Of a stretch of DNA of 32,817 nt, positions 1 to 7,630 are shown piece after piece. Under the pieces are notes generated by a model. It saw only the letters and a program-made list of their open reading frames with translations, made no database searches and was not told the origin of the DNA. The DNA is from Levilactobacillus spicheri DSM 15429 (GTDB taxonomy: Bacteria > Bacillota > Bacilli > Lactobacillales > Lactobacillaceae), in assembly GCF_001435095.1 (NCBI RefSeq), contig NZ_AZFC01000028.1:1-32817 (forward strand), written 5' to 3'. The first letter of the stretch is position 1. Every line of letters starts with the position of its first letter. The position numbers were made by a program, and so were the translations under genes.

Positions 1-91
1 GGTCTCCGGAGCTCGGCCTTGATGTAACCTGGCTGAGAAACACCAGGTAACATCAATTTCACGATGCCCATCAAGTCGCCTCTGTTGCGCT
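1..91 (-). repeat. Structured repeat copy 1 (type A), cut by window edge
   Basis: This is the distal part of a three-way-junction repeat; the rest lies before base 1. Orientation is defined by the core reading GGTGaaa to GCCCACC, which is on the minus strand here. The hairpin arms TTGATGTAACCTGG (19-32) and CCAGGTAACATCAA (43-56) pair, with the same T-T mismatch seen in other copies. One arm of the main helix is visible as CACGATGCCCATC (60-72), where most copies have CACCACGACCATC. The end AAGTCGCC...GCGCTCA matches other type A ends. The hairpin tip is the same variant as in the copy at 28830-28985. Confidence 0.8.
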
Positions 92-399
92 CACATGGTG
101 CGGTGTCCGACATGAATGGGACGGACTGGCAGCATAGGATGATGACCTACCAACATTTGAATCACTGGACTATTCATTTAATTGGTCGTGAAAAATCACC
201 AACAAACTCATTAGGAGTTGGTCAGCCACTACCGTAAACAATCGCTACAAGCGAGAGCCGGAAGCTCTTCAATGACTGACTGGCTAGAAAGACCAGCTTC
301 ACTTTCTTCGACTTAAAACCTAGGTTGATCAATTACTCGGTATAGCAGCCATTAATGCCCCCATACTTGTCCGACCAAGACCGTCTCAGCCGATAAGGA

Positions 400-537
400 G
401 GTCAGAATCGGGCTCAGTCGCCTCGTTTCTGTTGGCCGGGGTCCTTTCCCGGGCTACAGAAAGGCCGAGCTTCAAGACTTAGGCGCTTTCCCTAAGGCTT
501 GAAGTCGTGCCGGCAACGTTCCAGCCCGATTCTGGCC
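400..537 (+). repeat. Structured repeat copy 2 (type C)
   Basis: The outer helix is GGTCAGAATCGGGCT (400-414) with AGCCCGATTCTGGCC (523-537), 14 of 15 paired. An internal loop CA/GTTCC follows, then a short helix GTCGCC/GGCAAC (417-422/512-517). Inside are hairpin P3 (426-440/448-462, TTTCTGT...ACAGAAA) and hairpin P4 (CTTCAAG and CTTAGG, 470-483, with CCTAAG and CTTGAAG, 491-504). The family core GGCCGAGCT...AAGTCGTGCC is present. The copy ends 24 nt from the stop codon of the S9 peptidase, which is transcribed toward it, so it could also act at the end of that transcript. Confidence 0.85.
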
Positions 538-561
538 GACTGATAGGCGCTGATCTACGTA

Positions 562-2532
562 CTAGTCATTGTTTTGAACCGTCGGGTGCGCGGTGAACCA
601 AGCGTCCATGTCAGCGATGCGCTGGAGGCGCAGGCTGGGCAGCCCGCTGCGCGAGACGCCGTGGAAGCTCTGCGGGTAACGGATGAAGTCGGCGTCGACG
701 CCCGCCCGTTTGACCGCCGTGAAGTACTCTTCCGACTGACTGATCGGGCAGCGCATGTCCCACTCCCCGTGCAGCAACCGCACCGGCGTGGTGACCTGCG
801 GCGCGTAGGCCAACGGCGACTGTTTCCAGTAAGAGGCCAGCCCACCCTCATCGAAGAGGTCGCTGCCCAGTTCCACGGGATTGAACCGGAAACCGATATC
901 GCTGGTCCCAAACAGGCTGATCCAGTTGGTGACCGACCGTTGTGAGACCGCCGCCGCGAACCGGTGGGTGTGGCCGATCGTCCACAGCGTCATGAAGCCC
1001 CCGTAGGACCCGCCGGCAATGTACTGCCGGTCGGCGTCGAGCTCGGGGAAGTGGGCCAGCGCGTAATCCAGGCCGCTCATCACGTCGGTAAAGTCGCCCT
1101 CGCCGTAGTGGCCGTTGACCGCATTTTCAAAGTCCTGGCCGTAACTGGTCGACCCCCGCGGATTCACGAAGACCACCCCGTAGCCTAACGCCGCGTGGAC
1201 CTGGAATTCGTAGAAGAAGGCCTCACCATAGTTGGCGTGGGGTCCCCCATGGACGTACAGCAGGACGGGCGTGCGCGGCGCCGTCGTCTGGGCGGGCAGG
1301 TACCACCCTTCTAAAGCTTGCCCATCCGCCGCCTGGTAATCAAAGTGTTGTGGTTGGGCGAAATGGTGGGTCTGCTCGTAGGCCGCGTTGGGATCGTACA
1401 CCAGCCGCTCCTGCCCGTCGGCGACCGTCACCGTGACCAGCGCACTCGGCAGCGTTTGCCGGGAGACCGCCAGCACCAATTTATCGGGCGTCACCACGTC
1501 GAAGTCGACGATCTGTTGGGCGGTATCGTCGACCAGGTGGACGCCGGCCAAGCCGCCCACGTAGACCTGACTATGGGCGTGAAAGGCGGCTAAGACGGCC
1601 ACCTGATCGTTATCCAGCCACTTGACCAGCTTGCCGCCGACCTGTTGGGTAAAGTCCCCGGCCAAATCGGGCACCAGGTCGGCCGCCAAATCCGGCGTGC
1701 AGTCGGTCAATTGACCGCTGGCCAGGTCGGCGATGTAAAGGTCCGAGACCGTCTGACTGCCAAACTGACCGTCGTTGCCGACCAGGGCCACCAGGGTCCC
1801 GTCCGGTGACAGGGTCGCATCGGCGAACTGCCCCTGTGCCAAGCTGGCCGTCACATGCGTGATTGCCCCCGTTTGCACGTTAAGACAATAGGCCCCATGG
1901 GCGAAGTCCCGGTCGTTGGCCGGTTGGTCGTCCTGCAGGTAGGTCACCAGGGTCCCGTCGGCACTCACCGAGGTCAGCGTGAAGTCGTAGGCCTGCTGGA
2001 AGATCTCTTCCACCGCGCCCGTGGCCGGCACGAACCGCCGCAAGCGGTAGGTCACTCGCTGGGGCAGCCAGCCGTAGCCATCGGCCTTGTTGATCAGCCG
2101 CGTGACGTGACGGGTCACGGGGAACTGTTCCGTGTTCGGTAATTTCGGTTTTTCGGTCGTTTCCGTGGTCTTAAAGTAGAGGCTTTGGCCATCCCGCGCC
2201 GCCAAAACGGTGTTGACCGCTTCGCCGGGCGTCACGATGGTCTCGGCCTTGCCGCCAGCTAAGGGTTGTTGGGTCAGCTGCGCCGGTTGGTCGCCGACCT
2301 TCGCCGCAAAGTAGACCGTGGTGGCCGTGACCGCCGGCTGAACGTTCAGGTCGCCCACCGTGGCTACGACCCGCTGGTGCCCCTGGTCATCGACGCTGTT
2401 GAGCTGCGCGCGGTAACCGTTGGCCGCTTCATCGACCCGGTTCTCGACATAGAAATACTGACCAGCCGCCGCTAACGGCTGGGAAAGAGAGGTTAATCGG
2501 AATAAATCACGTGCACTAACGCCTGTTGACAT
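562..2532 (-). CDS. S9 family peptidase (prolyl oligopeptidase / acylaminoacyl-peptidase type)
   Basis: Serine peptidase of about 656 residues that would cleave short peptides in the cytoplasm; no signal peptide is seen. The N-terminal half (about 1-370) is beta-propeller-like, with repeats such as TLVTYLQDD and SPDGTLVALVGNDG. The C-terminal alpha/beta hydrolase domain has YVHGGPHANYG (oxyanion region), the nucleophile elbow GGSYGG with Ser near residue 509, HGEWDMRCP with the likely catalytic Asp, and SFHGVSRSG with the likely catalytic His. Start: ATG 2532 has GGAAG eight bases upstream. An ATG at 2562 would add ten residues but lacks a ribosome site. Expression fits the promoter at 2589-2617. 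The gene is monocistronic and divergent from the ATP-cone gene. Family call is sure; exact substrate is not known. Confidence 0.93.
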   Translation of the reverse strand: MSTGVSARDLFRLTSLSQPLAAAGQYFYVENRVDEAANGYRAQLNSVDDQGHQRVVATVGDLNVQPAVTATTVYFAAKVGDQPAQLTQQPLAGGKAETIVTPGEAVNTVLAARDGQSLYFKTTETTEKPKLPNTEQFPVTRHVTRLINKADGYGWLPQRVTYRLRRFVPATGAVEEIFQQAYDFTLTSVSADGTLVTYLQDDQPANDRDFAHGAYCLNVQTGAITHVTASLAQGQFADATLSPDGTLVALVGNDGQFGSQTVSDLYIADLASGQLTDCTPDLAADLVPDLAGDFTQQVGGKLVKWLDNDQVAVLAAFHAHSQVYVGGLAGVHLVDDTAQQIVDFDVVTPDKLVLAVSRQTLPSALVTVTVADGQERLVYDPNAAYEQTHHFAQPQHFDYQAADGQALEGWYLPAQTTAPRTPVLLYVHGGPHANYGEAFFYEFQVHAALGYGVVFVNPRGSTSYGQDFENAVNGHYGEGDFTDVMSGLDYALAHFPELDADRQYIAGGSYGGFMTLWTIGHTHRFAAAVSQRSVTNWISLFGTSDIGFRFNPVELGSDLFDEGGLASYWKQSPLAYAPQVTTPVRLLHGEWDMRCPISQSEEYFTAVKRAGVDADFIRYPQSFHGVSRSGLPSLRLQRIADMDAWFTAHPTVQNND

Positions 2533-2588
2533 CCACATCGCTTCCATTTCGTTTTTTCTCATTGTTTTCTCACAAAGTGATTATCCCT

Positions 2589-2617
2589 ATCCTAGCCGTT
2601 CGCCCCGACCCTGTCAA
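2589..2617 (-). promoter_or_regulatory. Promoter of the S9 peptidase gene
   Basis: On the minus strand TTGACA (2612-2617) and TAGGAT (2589-2594) are separated by 17 bases, a near-consensus vegetative promoter. The predicted transcript start is about 50 bases before the chosen ATG. Confidence 0.7.
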
Positions 2618-2755
2618 TCGAAATTCGCGGGCCCTAAATTCCCCATTATTTCCCGGAAAGTTAGTCGGTCAGTGAGTTTTCAAAGCCACTCTCTGTGGTT
2701 TTGACACAATATGTAGAATGAGACCGATTTTTTATCTTTTCTTATCTATATGTAG

Positions 2756-2784
2756 TTGTAATTTCGTCAGATTCATCGTACCAT
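2756..2784 (+). promoter_or_regulatory. Possible promoter of the ATP-cone gene
   Basis: TTGTAA (2756-2761), a 17-base gap and TACCAT (2779-2784) in an AT-rich stretch. A TTGACA at 2701 has no good -10 partner at normal spacing. Confidence 0.45.
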
Positions 2785-2860
2785 AGATGTATACTCATTT
2801 GATCAGTTAATCGGTTTTTGGACCGAGATGCTGGGTCAAACCCATAGGAGGGGTGGAACG

Positions 2861-3136
2861 ATGGACGTTATTCGCAGATCTTCAGCTACTATGTATCCGG
2901 GCGGTCTCACCGTGGAGACCCCTACAGGAGCCCACGTTGCGTTTGATTCCGCACGCATCCATCGTGACCTGACCAACCTCACCAATGATCCGACCGTGGT
3001 CCACCGGGTAGAAAGCCTGGTCGTTGCCCAATTAGCGGGATTTGATGTCGTTGCGACGGGCACGATCGAAGCCACGGTCGCCGAGACGTTAGCCCAGTTA
3101 GGCTACCATCAGATGGCCCAACAGTACCAACGGTAA
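2861..3136 (+). CDS. Small stand-alone ATP-cone domain protein
   Basis: A 91-residue protein. The segment TPTGAHVAFDSARIHRDL, then VESLVVAQLA, then ATGTIEATVAETLAQLGYHQMAQQY follows the pattern of the ATP-cone domain: a basic/Gly turn, F-D-x-x-(K/R)-I, a central helix, and a final helix ending in A-x-x-Y. This domain binds ATP/dATP at the N-terminus of ribonucleotide reductases and in NrdR. No reductase domain and no NrdR zinc ribbon is attached, so it is a bare domain. ATG 2861 is preceded by AGGAGGGG at good spacing; the ATG at 2828 lacks one. The gene is monocistronic with its own terminator. The role is inferred only: a nucleotide sensor or partner of a larger enzyme. Confidence 0.65.
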   Translation: MDVIRRSSATMYPGGLTVETPTGAHVAFDSARIHRDLTNLTNDPTVVHRVESLVVAQLAGFDVVATGTIEATVAETLAQLGYHQMAQQYQR

Positions 3137-3174
3137 ACCACGTTTCGTGGTGTTCACTTTAGCCAATCCATTAA

Positions 3175-3212
3175 AAATGGCCCCGGGAAGCACTTCCCAG
3201 GGCCATTTCGTT
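3175..3212 (+). terminator. Intrinsic terminator after the ATP-cone gene
   Basis: Stem AAATGGCCCCGGGAAG (3175-3190) and CTTCCCAGGGCCATTT (3193-3208) with one mismatch, a two-base loop and a weak T-rich tail. A smaller hairpin, ACCACG/CGTGGT (3137-3151), directly follows the stop codon. Confidence 0.7.
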
Positions 3213-3254
3213 TATTTGAACCATGATTAGAATTGAATTTGAGAACGCGGTATC

Positions 3255-3409
3255 AGCGCTTCACGCCGGCGAGCAAGATGGTCGTGGTGGGCACGACTCC
3301 GGAGCCCACAGGAAACGTGGTCTCCAGAGCTCGGCCTTGATGTAGGCCGGGAAAGAACCCCGACCAACGTCAATTTCACCACGACCATCAAGTCGCCTCT
3401 GTTCCGCTC
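3255..3409 (-). repeat. Structured repeat copy 3 (type A), unpaired
   Basis: The main helix is GATGGTCGTGGTG (3277-3289) with CACCACGACCATC (3377-3389), a perfect 13 bp. The outer helix GGCGA/TCGCC (3268-3272/3393-3397) is separated from it by loop gcaa/aag. The two inner hairpins and the core are present. It lies in the convergent gap between the ATP-cone and Spx-like genes. No complete partner copy follows within 300 bp, so this copy is single, or its partner has decayed. Confidence 0.85.
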
Positions 3410-3635
3410 ATGTAGCTAACAACCGCCACAAGCAGCCTAAGGTGGCAACGTCATTCGCTAGGCAGCCTATTGACACTAACTATTCCGATTTAATTACTGT
3501 AGCCAACTCATTTCCTCAAAAGGCTCCGCTATTCCAGTTTCCATAACATTGTGGTCGGACAGCCGACCGCATCGGCCGTTCCATTCCAGTTACCACGTTC
3601 CCATTTTTTCATTAAGTAAACAAACCAAGGGACGC
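3410..3635. other. Gene-free stretch after repeat copy 3
   Basis: No credible ORF or RNA. The segment beginning CTAACAACCGCCACAAGC vaguely resembles part of the spacer in composite unit 1, so this may be the remnant of a spacer whose second repeat was lost. A short GTGGTCGG/CCGACC hairpin-like sequence lies near 3551-3568. Confidence 0.35.
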
Positions 3636-3677
3636 AAAAAAACCGATCAGCACTCCCCCGAGAACTGACCGATTTTT
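3636..3677. terminator. Bidirectional terminator, mainly for the Spx-like gene
   Basis: On the minus strand AAATCGGTCAG and CTGATCGGTTT pair with two G-U pairs and are followed by a run of seven T. A run of T is also present on the plus strand. It starts almost at the stop codon of the minus-strand gene. Confidence 0.75.
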
Positions 3678-3678
3678 A

Positions 3679-4077
3679 TTATGAGCTTAATTGAGACTCC
3701 AAGTGATGAAGTTCTGCGGTCCGCACTTCACGTGGTAAGAACCGCCGAATCTCCTCTTCGTTGTACCCGACTTCCAAACGCTTGTCATCAAAGATGATTG
3801 GCCGCTTGATCAGGTCTGGGTACTTAACGACCAAGTCAACTAATTGACTGACCGATAAGCTATCCAGGTCAACGTGCAACTGCTTGAAGATGTTCGACCG
3901 AGTCGAAATGATGTCCTCGCTCCCATTTTCAGTTAAGCGTAAAATCTGCTTAACTTCGGCAGCGTTCAACGGCTTCGACTTGATATTCCGTTCTTGGAAC
4001 GCGATATCGTGGTCCTTCAACCATGCCCGTGCCTTACGACTGGATGCACTACTTGGTGCAATATACAGATTAATCAT
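3679..4077 (-). CDS. Spx/ArsC-family regulator lacking the CXXC redox switch
   Basis: 132 residues, the usual length of Spx, a regulator that binds the C-terminal domain of the RNA polymerase alpha subunit under thiol stress. Strong Spx hallmarks: RKARAWLKDHDI, ERNI, LRLTENGSEDIISTRS (including the Gly that contacts alpha), VDLDSLSVSQL, RPIIFDDKRLEVGYNEEEIRRFLPR. At the place of the N-terminal C-x-x-C of Spx the sequence is P-S-S-A-S-S-R-K: residues 10 and 13 are Ser, both encoded by AGT. There is no Cys anywhere in the protein, so it cannot form the activating disulfide. The start ATG has AAGGAAG nine bases upstream. The C-terminus (QLSS) differs from the LAN-like end of Bacillus Spx that ClpXP recognises. 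It is likely an Spx paralog; the target genes are unknown. Confidence 0.88.
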   Translation of the reverse strand: MINLYIAPSSASSRKARAWLKDHDIAFQERNIKSKPLNAAEVKQILRLTENGSEDIISTRSNIFKQLHVDLDSLSVSQLVDLVVKYPDLIKRPIIFDDKRLEVGYNEEEIRRFLPREVRTAELHHLESQLSS

Positions 4078-4559
4078 ATCTCAGCACTTCCTTATCGTTG
4101 GATTGAGTTAACGATAGAAAACAACAACTAGTTCCGGTAATGGGCCATTTCAACAGTTAAATGAACCATCTAGTAGAACCAACTTATATGTTACCACAAT
4201 TGAATGAATAATCAACCTTTTTTGGAAAGTTTCTAAATTATAATTGCGTCAATTTTGGCAGTTAGTTGGTTCAAAAAACAATTGATTTGTTTACAACTAA
4301 ATTTGTGATTTCGGGTAAAAAGAGCGGGCAAAGGCCGTTCTAATCCCTTCACAAAGTTGCTTTGTTCAATCTATCAACCATGGGGCTTTTCGCCAGCCGG
4401 CCATATTCGCAGACCAAAAAGATGGCAACGGTTTCTTGAATGAATATTCATATGTTTTGTGTTTTTATTCATGCAAGCAACCACTTTCACCCCGTAAACC
4501 CTTGCACACTCCCAGCAGAGTGGCTAAACATTCGGTTGAGTCCTCAAATAAAACAGGGG
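4078..4559. other. Long divergent intergenic region
   Basis: No ORF with a ribosome site. It is AT-richer than the genes and must hold the Spx-like promoter: TTGATT and TAACAT about 16 bases apart on the minus strand near 4190-4220 is one weak candidate. It also contains ACAAAG/CTTTGT (about 4350-4364, a small hairpin) and the palindrome ATGAATATTCAT (about 4439-4452), a possible operator. Confidence 0.35.
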
Positions 4560-4652
4560 TTAACGGTGTTGCTTTGCCCACAAGAAGCGTAAACTAAAAG
4601 CGCACTTATTCCCCGGCGTCCCCTTGTGAACGCCGTTAAGGAGGCTGTTACC
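4560..4652 (+). promoter_or_regulatory. Foldable leader of the Na+/H+ antiporter gene
   Basis: TTAACGGTGTT (4560-4570) can pair over 11 bp (one G-U) with AACGCCGTTAA (4629-4639), which overlaps the first bases of the Shine-Dalgarno AAGGAGG (4638-4644). The same right arm can instead form a local hairpin CGGCGT/ACGCCG (4614-4619/4630-4635). The two structures exclude each other, so translation could be switched. This is pairing seen by eye; no known riboswitch class is recognised. Confidence 0.4.
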
Positions 4653-6689
4653 TTGGAAATTTTCTACGCCGTCGTGCTCCTCATGGTCGCGACCATCGTA
4701 GCCAACCTGGTCTACCCGATCTTTCCCCGGATTCCCCAGGCGTTTTACCAGATCTTTGCGGGGGCCGTGCTGTCACTGGTCCCCTACTTCCACCACTTCA
4801 TGCTGGAGCCCGAGATGTTCATGCTCATCATCATTGCGCCCCTCATGTTCCATGATGGTCAAAATACCGACACCCATTCACTGCGCCGGCACATCCCGTC
4901 CATCGTCTCCATGGCCATCACGTTGGCCATCCTGACCGTGATCCTGATGGGCTACCTGACCCGCAGCATCCTCCCGGTGTTGCCGTTGGCCCTGGCCTTC
5001 GCATTGGCCGCCATCGTCACGCCGACCGATGCGGTGGCCGTGTCCTCGATCACCACCAACCTGGCCGTTCCCGAAAAGGTCATGAGCATGCTGGAACGCG
5101 AATCGCTGTTCAACGACGCATCCGGCCTGGTCGCCTTTAGCCTGGCCCTGACCGCCTTTTCGACCGGGACCTTCTCGGTACGCTTCGGGATCACCCACTT
5201 TCTGGTGGTCTTCTTGGGCGGGCTGCTGATTGGGCTGGTCCTGGGCGCCATCATCACCTGGGGCCGGATCGTGATGGTCCAGCAGGGGCTTGATTCCGTC
5301 AGCGTGATCATCCCCTACGACGTCCTCACGCCCTTCTTCATCTACCTGGTCGCCGAGCACTTCGAGCTGTCCGGGATTCTGGCCGTGGTGGCCGCTGGGC
5401 TGTTGCGGAGCAGCGCGCTGACCCAGATTCGGCTCTCCAGTACCCAGATGCAGCTGGTCAGCCGGTCGACTTGGCAGATCCTGACCAGCCTGTTAAACGG
5501 CTTCGTCTTCGTCCTCCTGGGCGTGTCGCTGCCGACCGTCTGGCAAAATATCGTGGCCGACGACACCAAGTCGATTCCCCTTTACGTCCTCTTGGGCGCG
5601 GTCCTGTACGCCGTAATGTTTCTCTTACGGTACCTCTGGGTGCGCCTCGACTGGGCCCGGATTCACTCCCAGCCCAAGGACCGGCGCCATTACGGCGTCA
5701 TTGGCGCGCTGTCCGGGATCCACGGGACCATTACCCTGGCCATGGCCTTCTCCCTGCCGCTCACGCTGAACGGCCACGCCTTTCCCTTCCGTAACACCAT
5801 GATCTTCATCGCCGCCGTGGTGATCATCATCAGCCTCCTGATGCCGAGCCTGATCCTCCCGCTGATCCTGCCCAATAAGGAACAGCCGGTCGATCCCGCC
5901 ATGGCCGCCCAGGAGCGGAAAAAGCTGGTGGCCTACGCCGCTGACCGGTTGGTGGCCGAACAGACGGATGACCCGACCGCGACCCAGTCCGTGGTGGCCA
6001 TCCTGACCAGCCAAAGCAACAACTACTTCCCGGATCGCCAGGTCGTCCGCGACATTATGACGGCCGCCAACAACCTCGAAATCAGCAGTATCCAACAGAT
6101 GGCCGACGACGGGGTGGTCACCCAGGCCTACGCCAACCGCTACGTGCGGGGCTTGGTCCGGAAGATGCGGCGGGATAACCACTTCTCGCTGACCGGAATG
6201 GGCGCCTGGTGGAAGTTCCTATTACACCGGGCCAGCCACCGCGTGCTGTTTGGCCGCAACGGCCGGCGCCGCACTCAACGGGAGATTCGTAAGAAGTACC
6301 AACACCTGACTCCCGAACAGCGTCAAGCGCTCCAGCAAAAGCGCCAAGACGACCACACGGGCATTTGGGAAGCTTACCGCGCCATGGAAAATCAGGGCTA
6401 CACCGACGTCATGGCTTACCTGACGAAGATCTCCACCGTTGAGAACCAGTCGGAGGTCAATTCGGTGCGAAACTTCTACAACGTCCGGCACCGGCGCTTG
6501 GACCGGCACAAGACCAACCGTCACGAAAACGAGTTGTTCATTCAAGCGTTCCAGTACGAGTACACCTATGTCAGCCAACAACGCGCGGCCCAGACGATTC
6601 CGCCGGCCCTGGCCGATGAGCTCTACCAGCAGATTTCCACCGACCAGATGCTCTACATGCAAACGGTCACGCAGACGGATAATGACTAG
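4653..6689 (+). CDS. CPA1-family Na+/H+ antiporter (NhaP-like)
   Basis: Membrane cation/proton exchanger of 678 residues. About 11-12 hydrophobic segments cover residues 1-410, followed by a hydrophilic cytoplasmic tail of about 270 residues. Family motifs: TPTDAVAV (Asp near 126) and ESLFNDASGLV (Asn-Asp near 154-155), the ion-binding pair of CPA1 transporters, plus FVLLGVSLP and HGTITLAMAFSLPL. The tail is rich in Arg, Lys and Gln and helical; it may sense cytoplasmic pH or ions. Start: TTG 4653 has AAGGAGG eight bases upstream and is preferred over GTG 4626, which would place the Shine-Dalgarno inside the coding region. The gene is monocistronic, with a repeat copy starting 23 bases after its stop. 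The exact cation is not clear from sequence. Confidence 0.92.
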   Translation: MEIFYAVVLLMVATIVANLVYPIFPRIPQAFYQIFAGAVLSLVPYFHHFMLEPEMFMLIIIAPLMFHDGQNTDTHSLRRHIPSIVSMAITLAILTVILMGYLTRSILPVLPLALAFALAAIVTPTDAVAVSSITTNLAVPEKVMSMLERESLFNDASGLVAFSLALTAFSTGTFSVRFGITHFLVVFLGGLLIGLVLGAIITWGRIVMVQQGLDSVSVIIPYDVLTPFFIYLVAEHFELSGILAVVAAGLLRSSALTQIRLSSTQMQLVSRSTWQILTSLLNGFVFVLLGVSLPTVWQNIVADDTKSIPLYVLLGAVLYAVMFLLRYLWVRLDWARIHSQPKDRRHYGVIGALSGIHGTITLAMAFSLPLTLNGHAFPFRNTMIFIAAVVIIISLLMPSLILPLILPNKEQPVDPAMAAQERKKLVAYAADRLVAEQTDDPTATQSVVAILTSQSNNYFPDRQVVRDIMTAANNLEISSIQQMADDGVVTQAYANRYVRGLVRKMRRDNHFSLTGMGAWWKFLLHRASHRVLFGRNGRRRTQREIRKKYQHLTPEQRQALQQKRQDDHTGIWEAYRAMENQGYTDVMAYLTKISTVENQSEVNSVRNFYNVRHRRLDRHKTNRHENELFIQAFQYEYTYVSQQRAAQTIPPALADELYQQISTDQMLYMQTVTQTDND

Positions 6690-6712
6690 GTTCCTAATTG
6701 GCGAGGACTGCC

Positions 6713-6866
6713 GCACCGGGACGGCGGCTCCATTTCCCCGAGGTGGGCACGATTCCGAAGCCTCGCCCAGCCCGCGAGTTTCCGGAACTCGGCCTGATTG
6801 TAAGCCAGCAAAAGACGCTGACTAACAATCATTTCACCACGGGGAAAAACGCCGCCGTCACAGTGC
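6713..6866 (-). repeat. Structured repeat copy 4 (type B)
   Basis: The outer helix GCACCGGGACGGCGG (6713-6727) pairs with CCGCCGTCACAGTGC (6852-6866). The main helix TTTCCCCGAGGTG (6733-6745) pairs with CACCACGGGGAAA (6835-6847) with one mismatch. Inner hairpins GATTGT.AGCCAGC/GCTGACTAACAATC and the Gly-core arm GGCACGATTCCGAAG...TTTCCGGAACTCGGCC match the family. It begins 23 bases after the antiporter stop codon, and no other terminator is seen there. Confidence 0.85.
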
Positions 6867-7159
6867 TAAATGGGCCATTACCATTTCGTTTGTTGGCTGC
6901 TTGACAACCACTGTCTTCAGGAACCAACCTTCATCGTCTCAATAATCGGCCCACACGAGGCCGTTAGCCTGTTCTCCGGATGAACGTTTGGTGCCATCTC
7001 GTATGGTAGAAGGTCAGAGTTAGGCACAACTAATACCAACTACTATTAATATCGGCCAGAATTGTCGACTGTCACCCAACGATGGCTCAGTTCATGATGG
7101 CGTTTTAACCAGTTAAGTTGTCAATCCGCCGCGTTAAGTTGCCACGAATTGCTAATCTC

Positions 7160-7312
7160 AGCGGAACAGAGGCAACTTGATGGTCGTGGTGAAATTGATG
7201 TTGGTCGGGGTATTTTCCCGGTCTACATCAAGGCCGAGCTTCGGAGACCTGTGGGTTTCAGGGCTTCGAAGTCGTGCCCACCACGACCATCTTGCTCGCC
7301 GGCGTGGAGCGG
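7160..7312 (+). repeat. Structured repeat copy 5 (type A)
   Basis: The main helix GATGGTCGTGGTG (7179-7191) pairs perfectly with CACCACGACCATC (7279-7291). P3 is TTGATGTTGGTCGGG/CCCGGTCTACATCAA and P4 is GCTTCGGAGACC/GGGCTTCGAAGT. In the outer helix GGCGA has become GGCAA. Confidence 0.85.
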
Positions 7313-7411
7313 TAGTGACCCCCTATCAGCACCGGTTTACCCGCTTCCGTTTTCACAAGTTAATCCTGTTGCCCCTTAATTTTTCGAGTCCGTCACATTT
7401 TCTTCACAATT

Positions 7412-7587
7412 TAGCGGTATAGTAAAACCATAACTTACGAATTTGAATGAATAAGTTACGAAATTTTACTCCTCCAAAGTAATTGTTACCGGGCAAAGAG
7501 TCATTGCATAAATGCCCGTGTATCGCGTAATTTACGCTTTTCAAAGAACGACGATCGTCATCCTGGTTGGTGGCATCGTCGTTTTTT
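7412..7587 (+). ncRNA. Candidate small RNA ending in an orphan terminator
   Basis: Between the repeat copy and the next promoter lies an AT-rich stretch with a -10-like TATAGT (about 7418-7423), an inverted repeat CGGGCA...TGCCCG (about 7490-7518) and a clean intrinsic terminator at its end. No ORF with a ribosome site fits. No upstream gene reads into it directly except by passing the whole composite unit. A weak call, based mainly on the terminator having no other obvious client. Confidence 0.3.
7547..7587 (+). terminator. Intrinsic terminator without an obvious gene
   Basis: AACGACGAT (7547-7555) and ATCGTCGTT (7575-7583) form a perfect 9 bp stem followed by TTTTTT. It shields the nucleotidase promoter from upstream transcription. 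Confidence 0.8.
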
Positions 7588-7630
7588 GTTAGAATTTTCC
7601 TCATAATCAGGCAAAAAAAGCCATCAAAAA

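Larger units (their letters stand above)
1..537. repeat. Composite paired-repeat unit 1 (A / spacer / C)
   Basis: A minus-strand type A copy (1-91, incomplete) and a plus-strand type C copy (400-537) lie back to back around a spacer of about 308 bp (92-399). I see no credible gene in the spacer: no ORF with a ribosome binding site and no recognisable protein. The same arrangement occurs four more times in the window. The unit sits just past the 3' end of the S9 peptidase gene. Confidence 0.65.
6713..7312. repeat. Composite paired-repeat unit 2 (B / spacer / A)
   Basis: About 600 bp: a minus-strand type B copy, a 293 bp spacer (6867-7159) and a plus-strand type A copy. The spacer has no credible gene. 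It is related to the reverse complement of the spacer in unit 4: both share GTGCTAAATGGGCCAT next to the B end, CGTCTCAATAATCG, a GGCCGTTAGCC block, and CGCGTTAAGTTGCCACG next to the A end. The whole unit has therefore been duplicated and inverted between loci. Confidence 0.7.
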
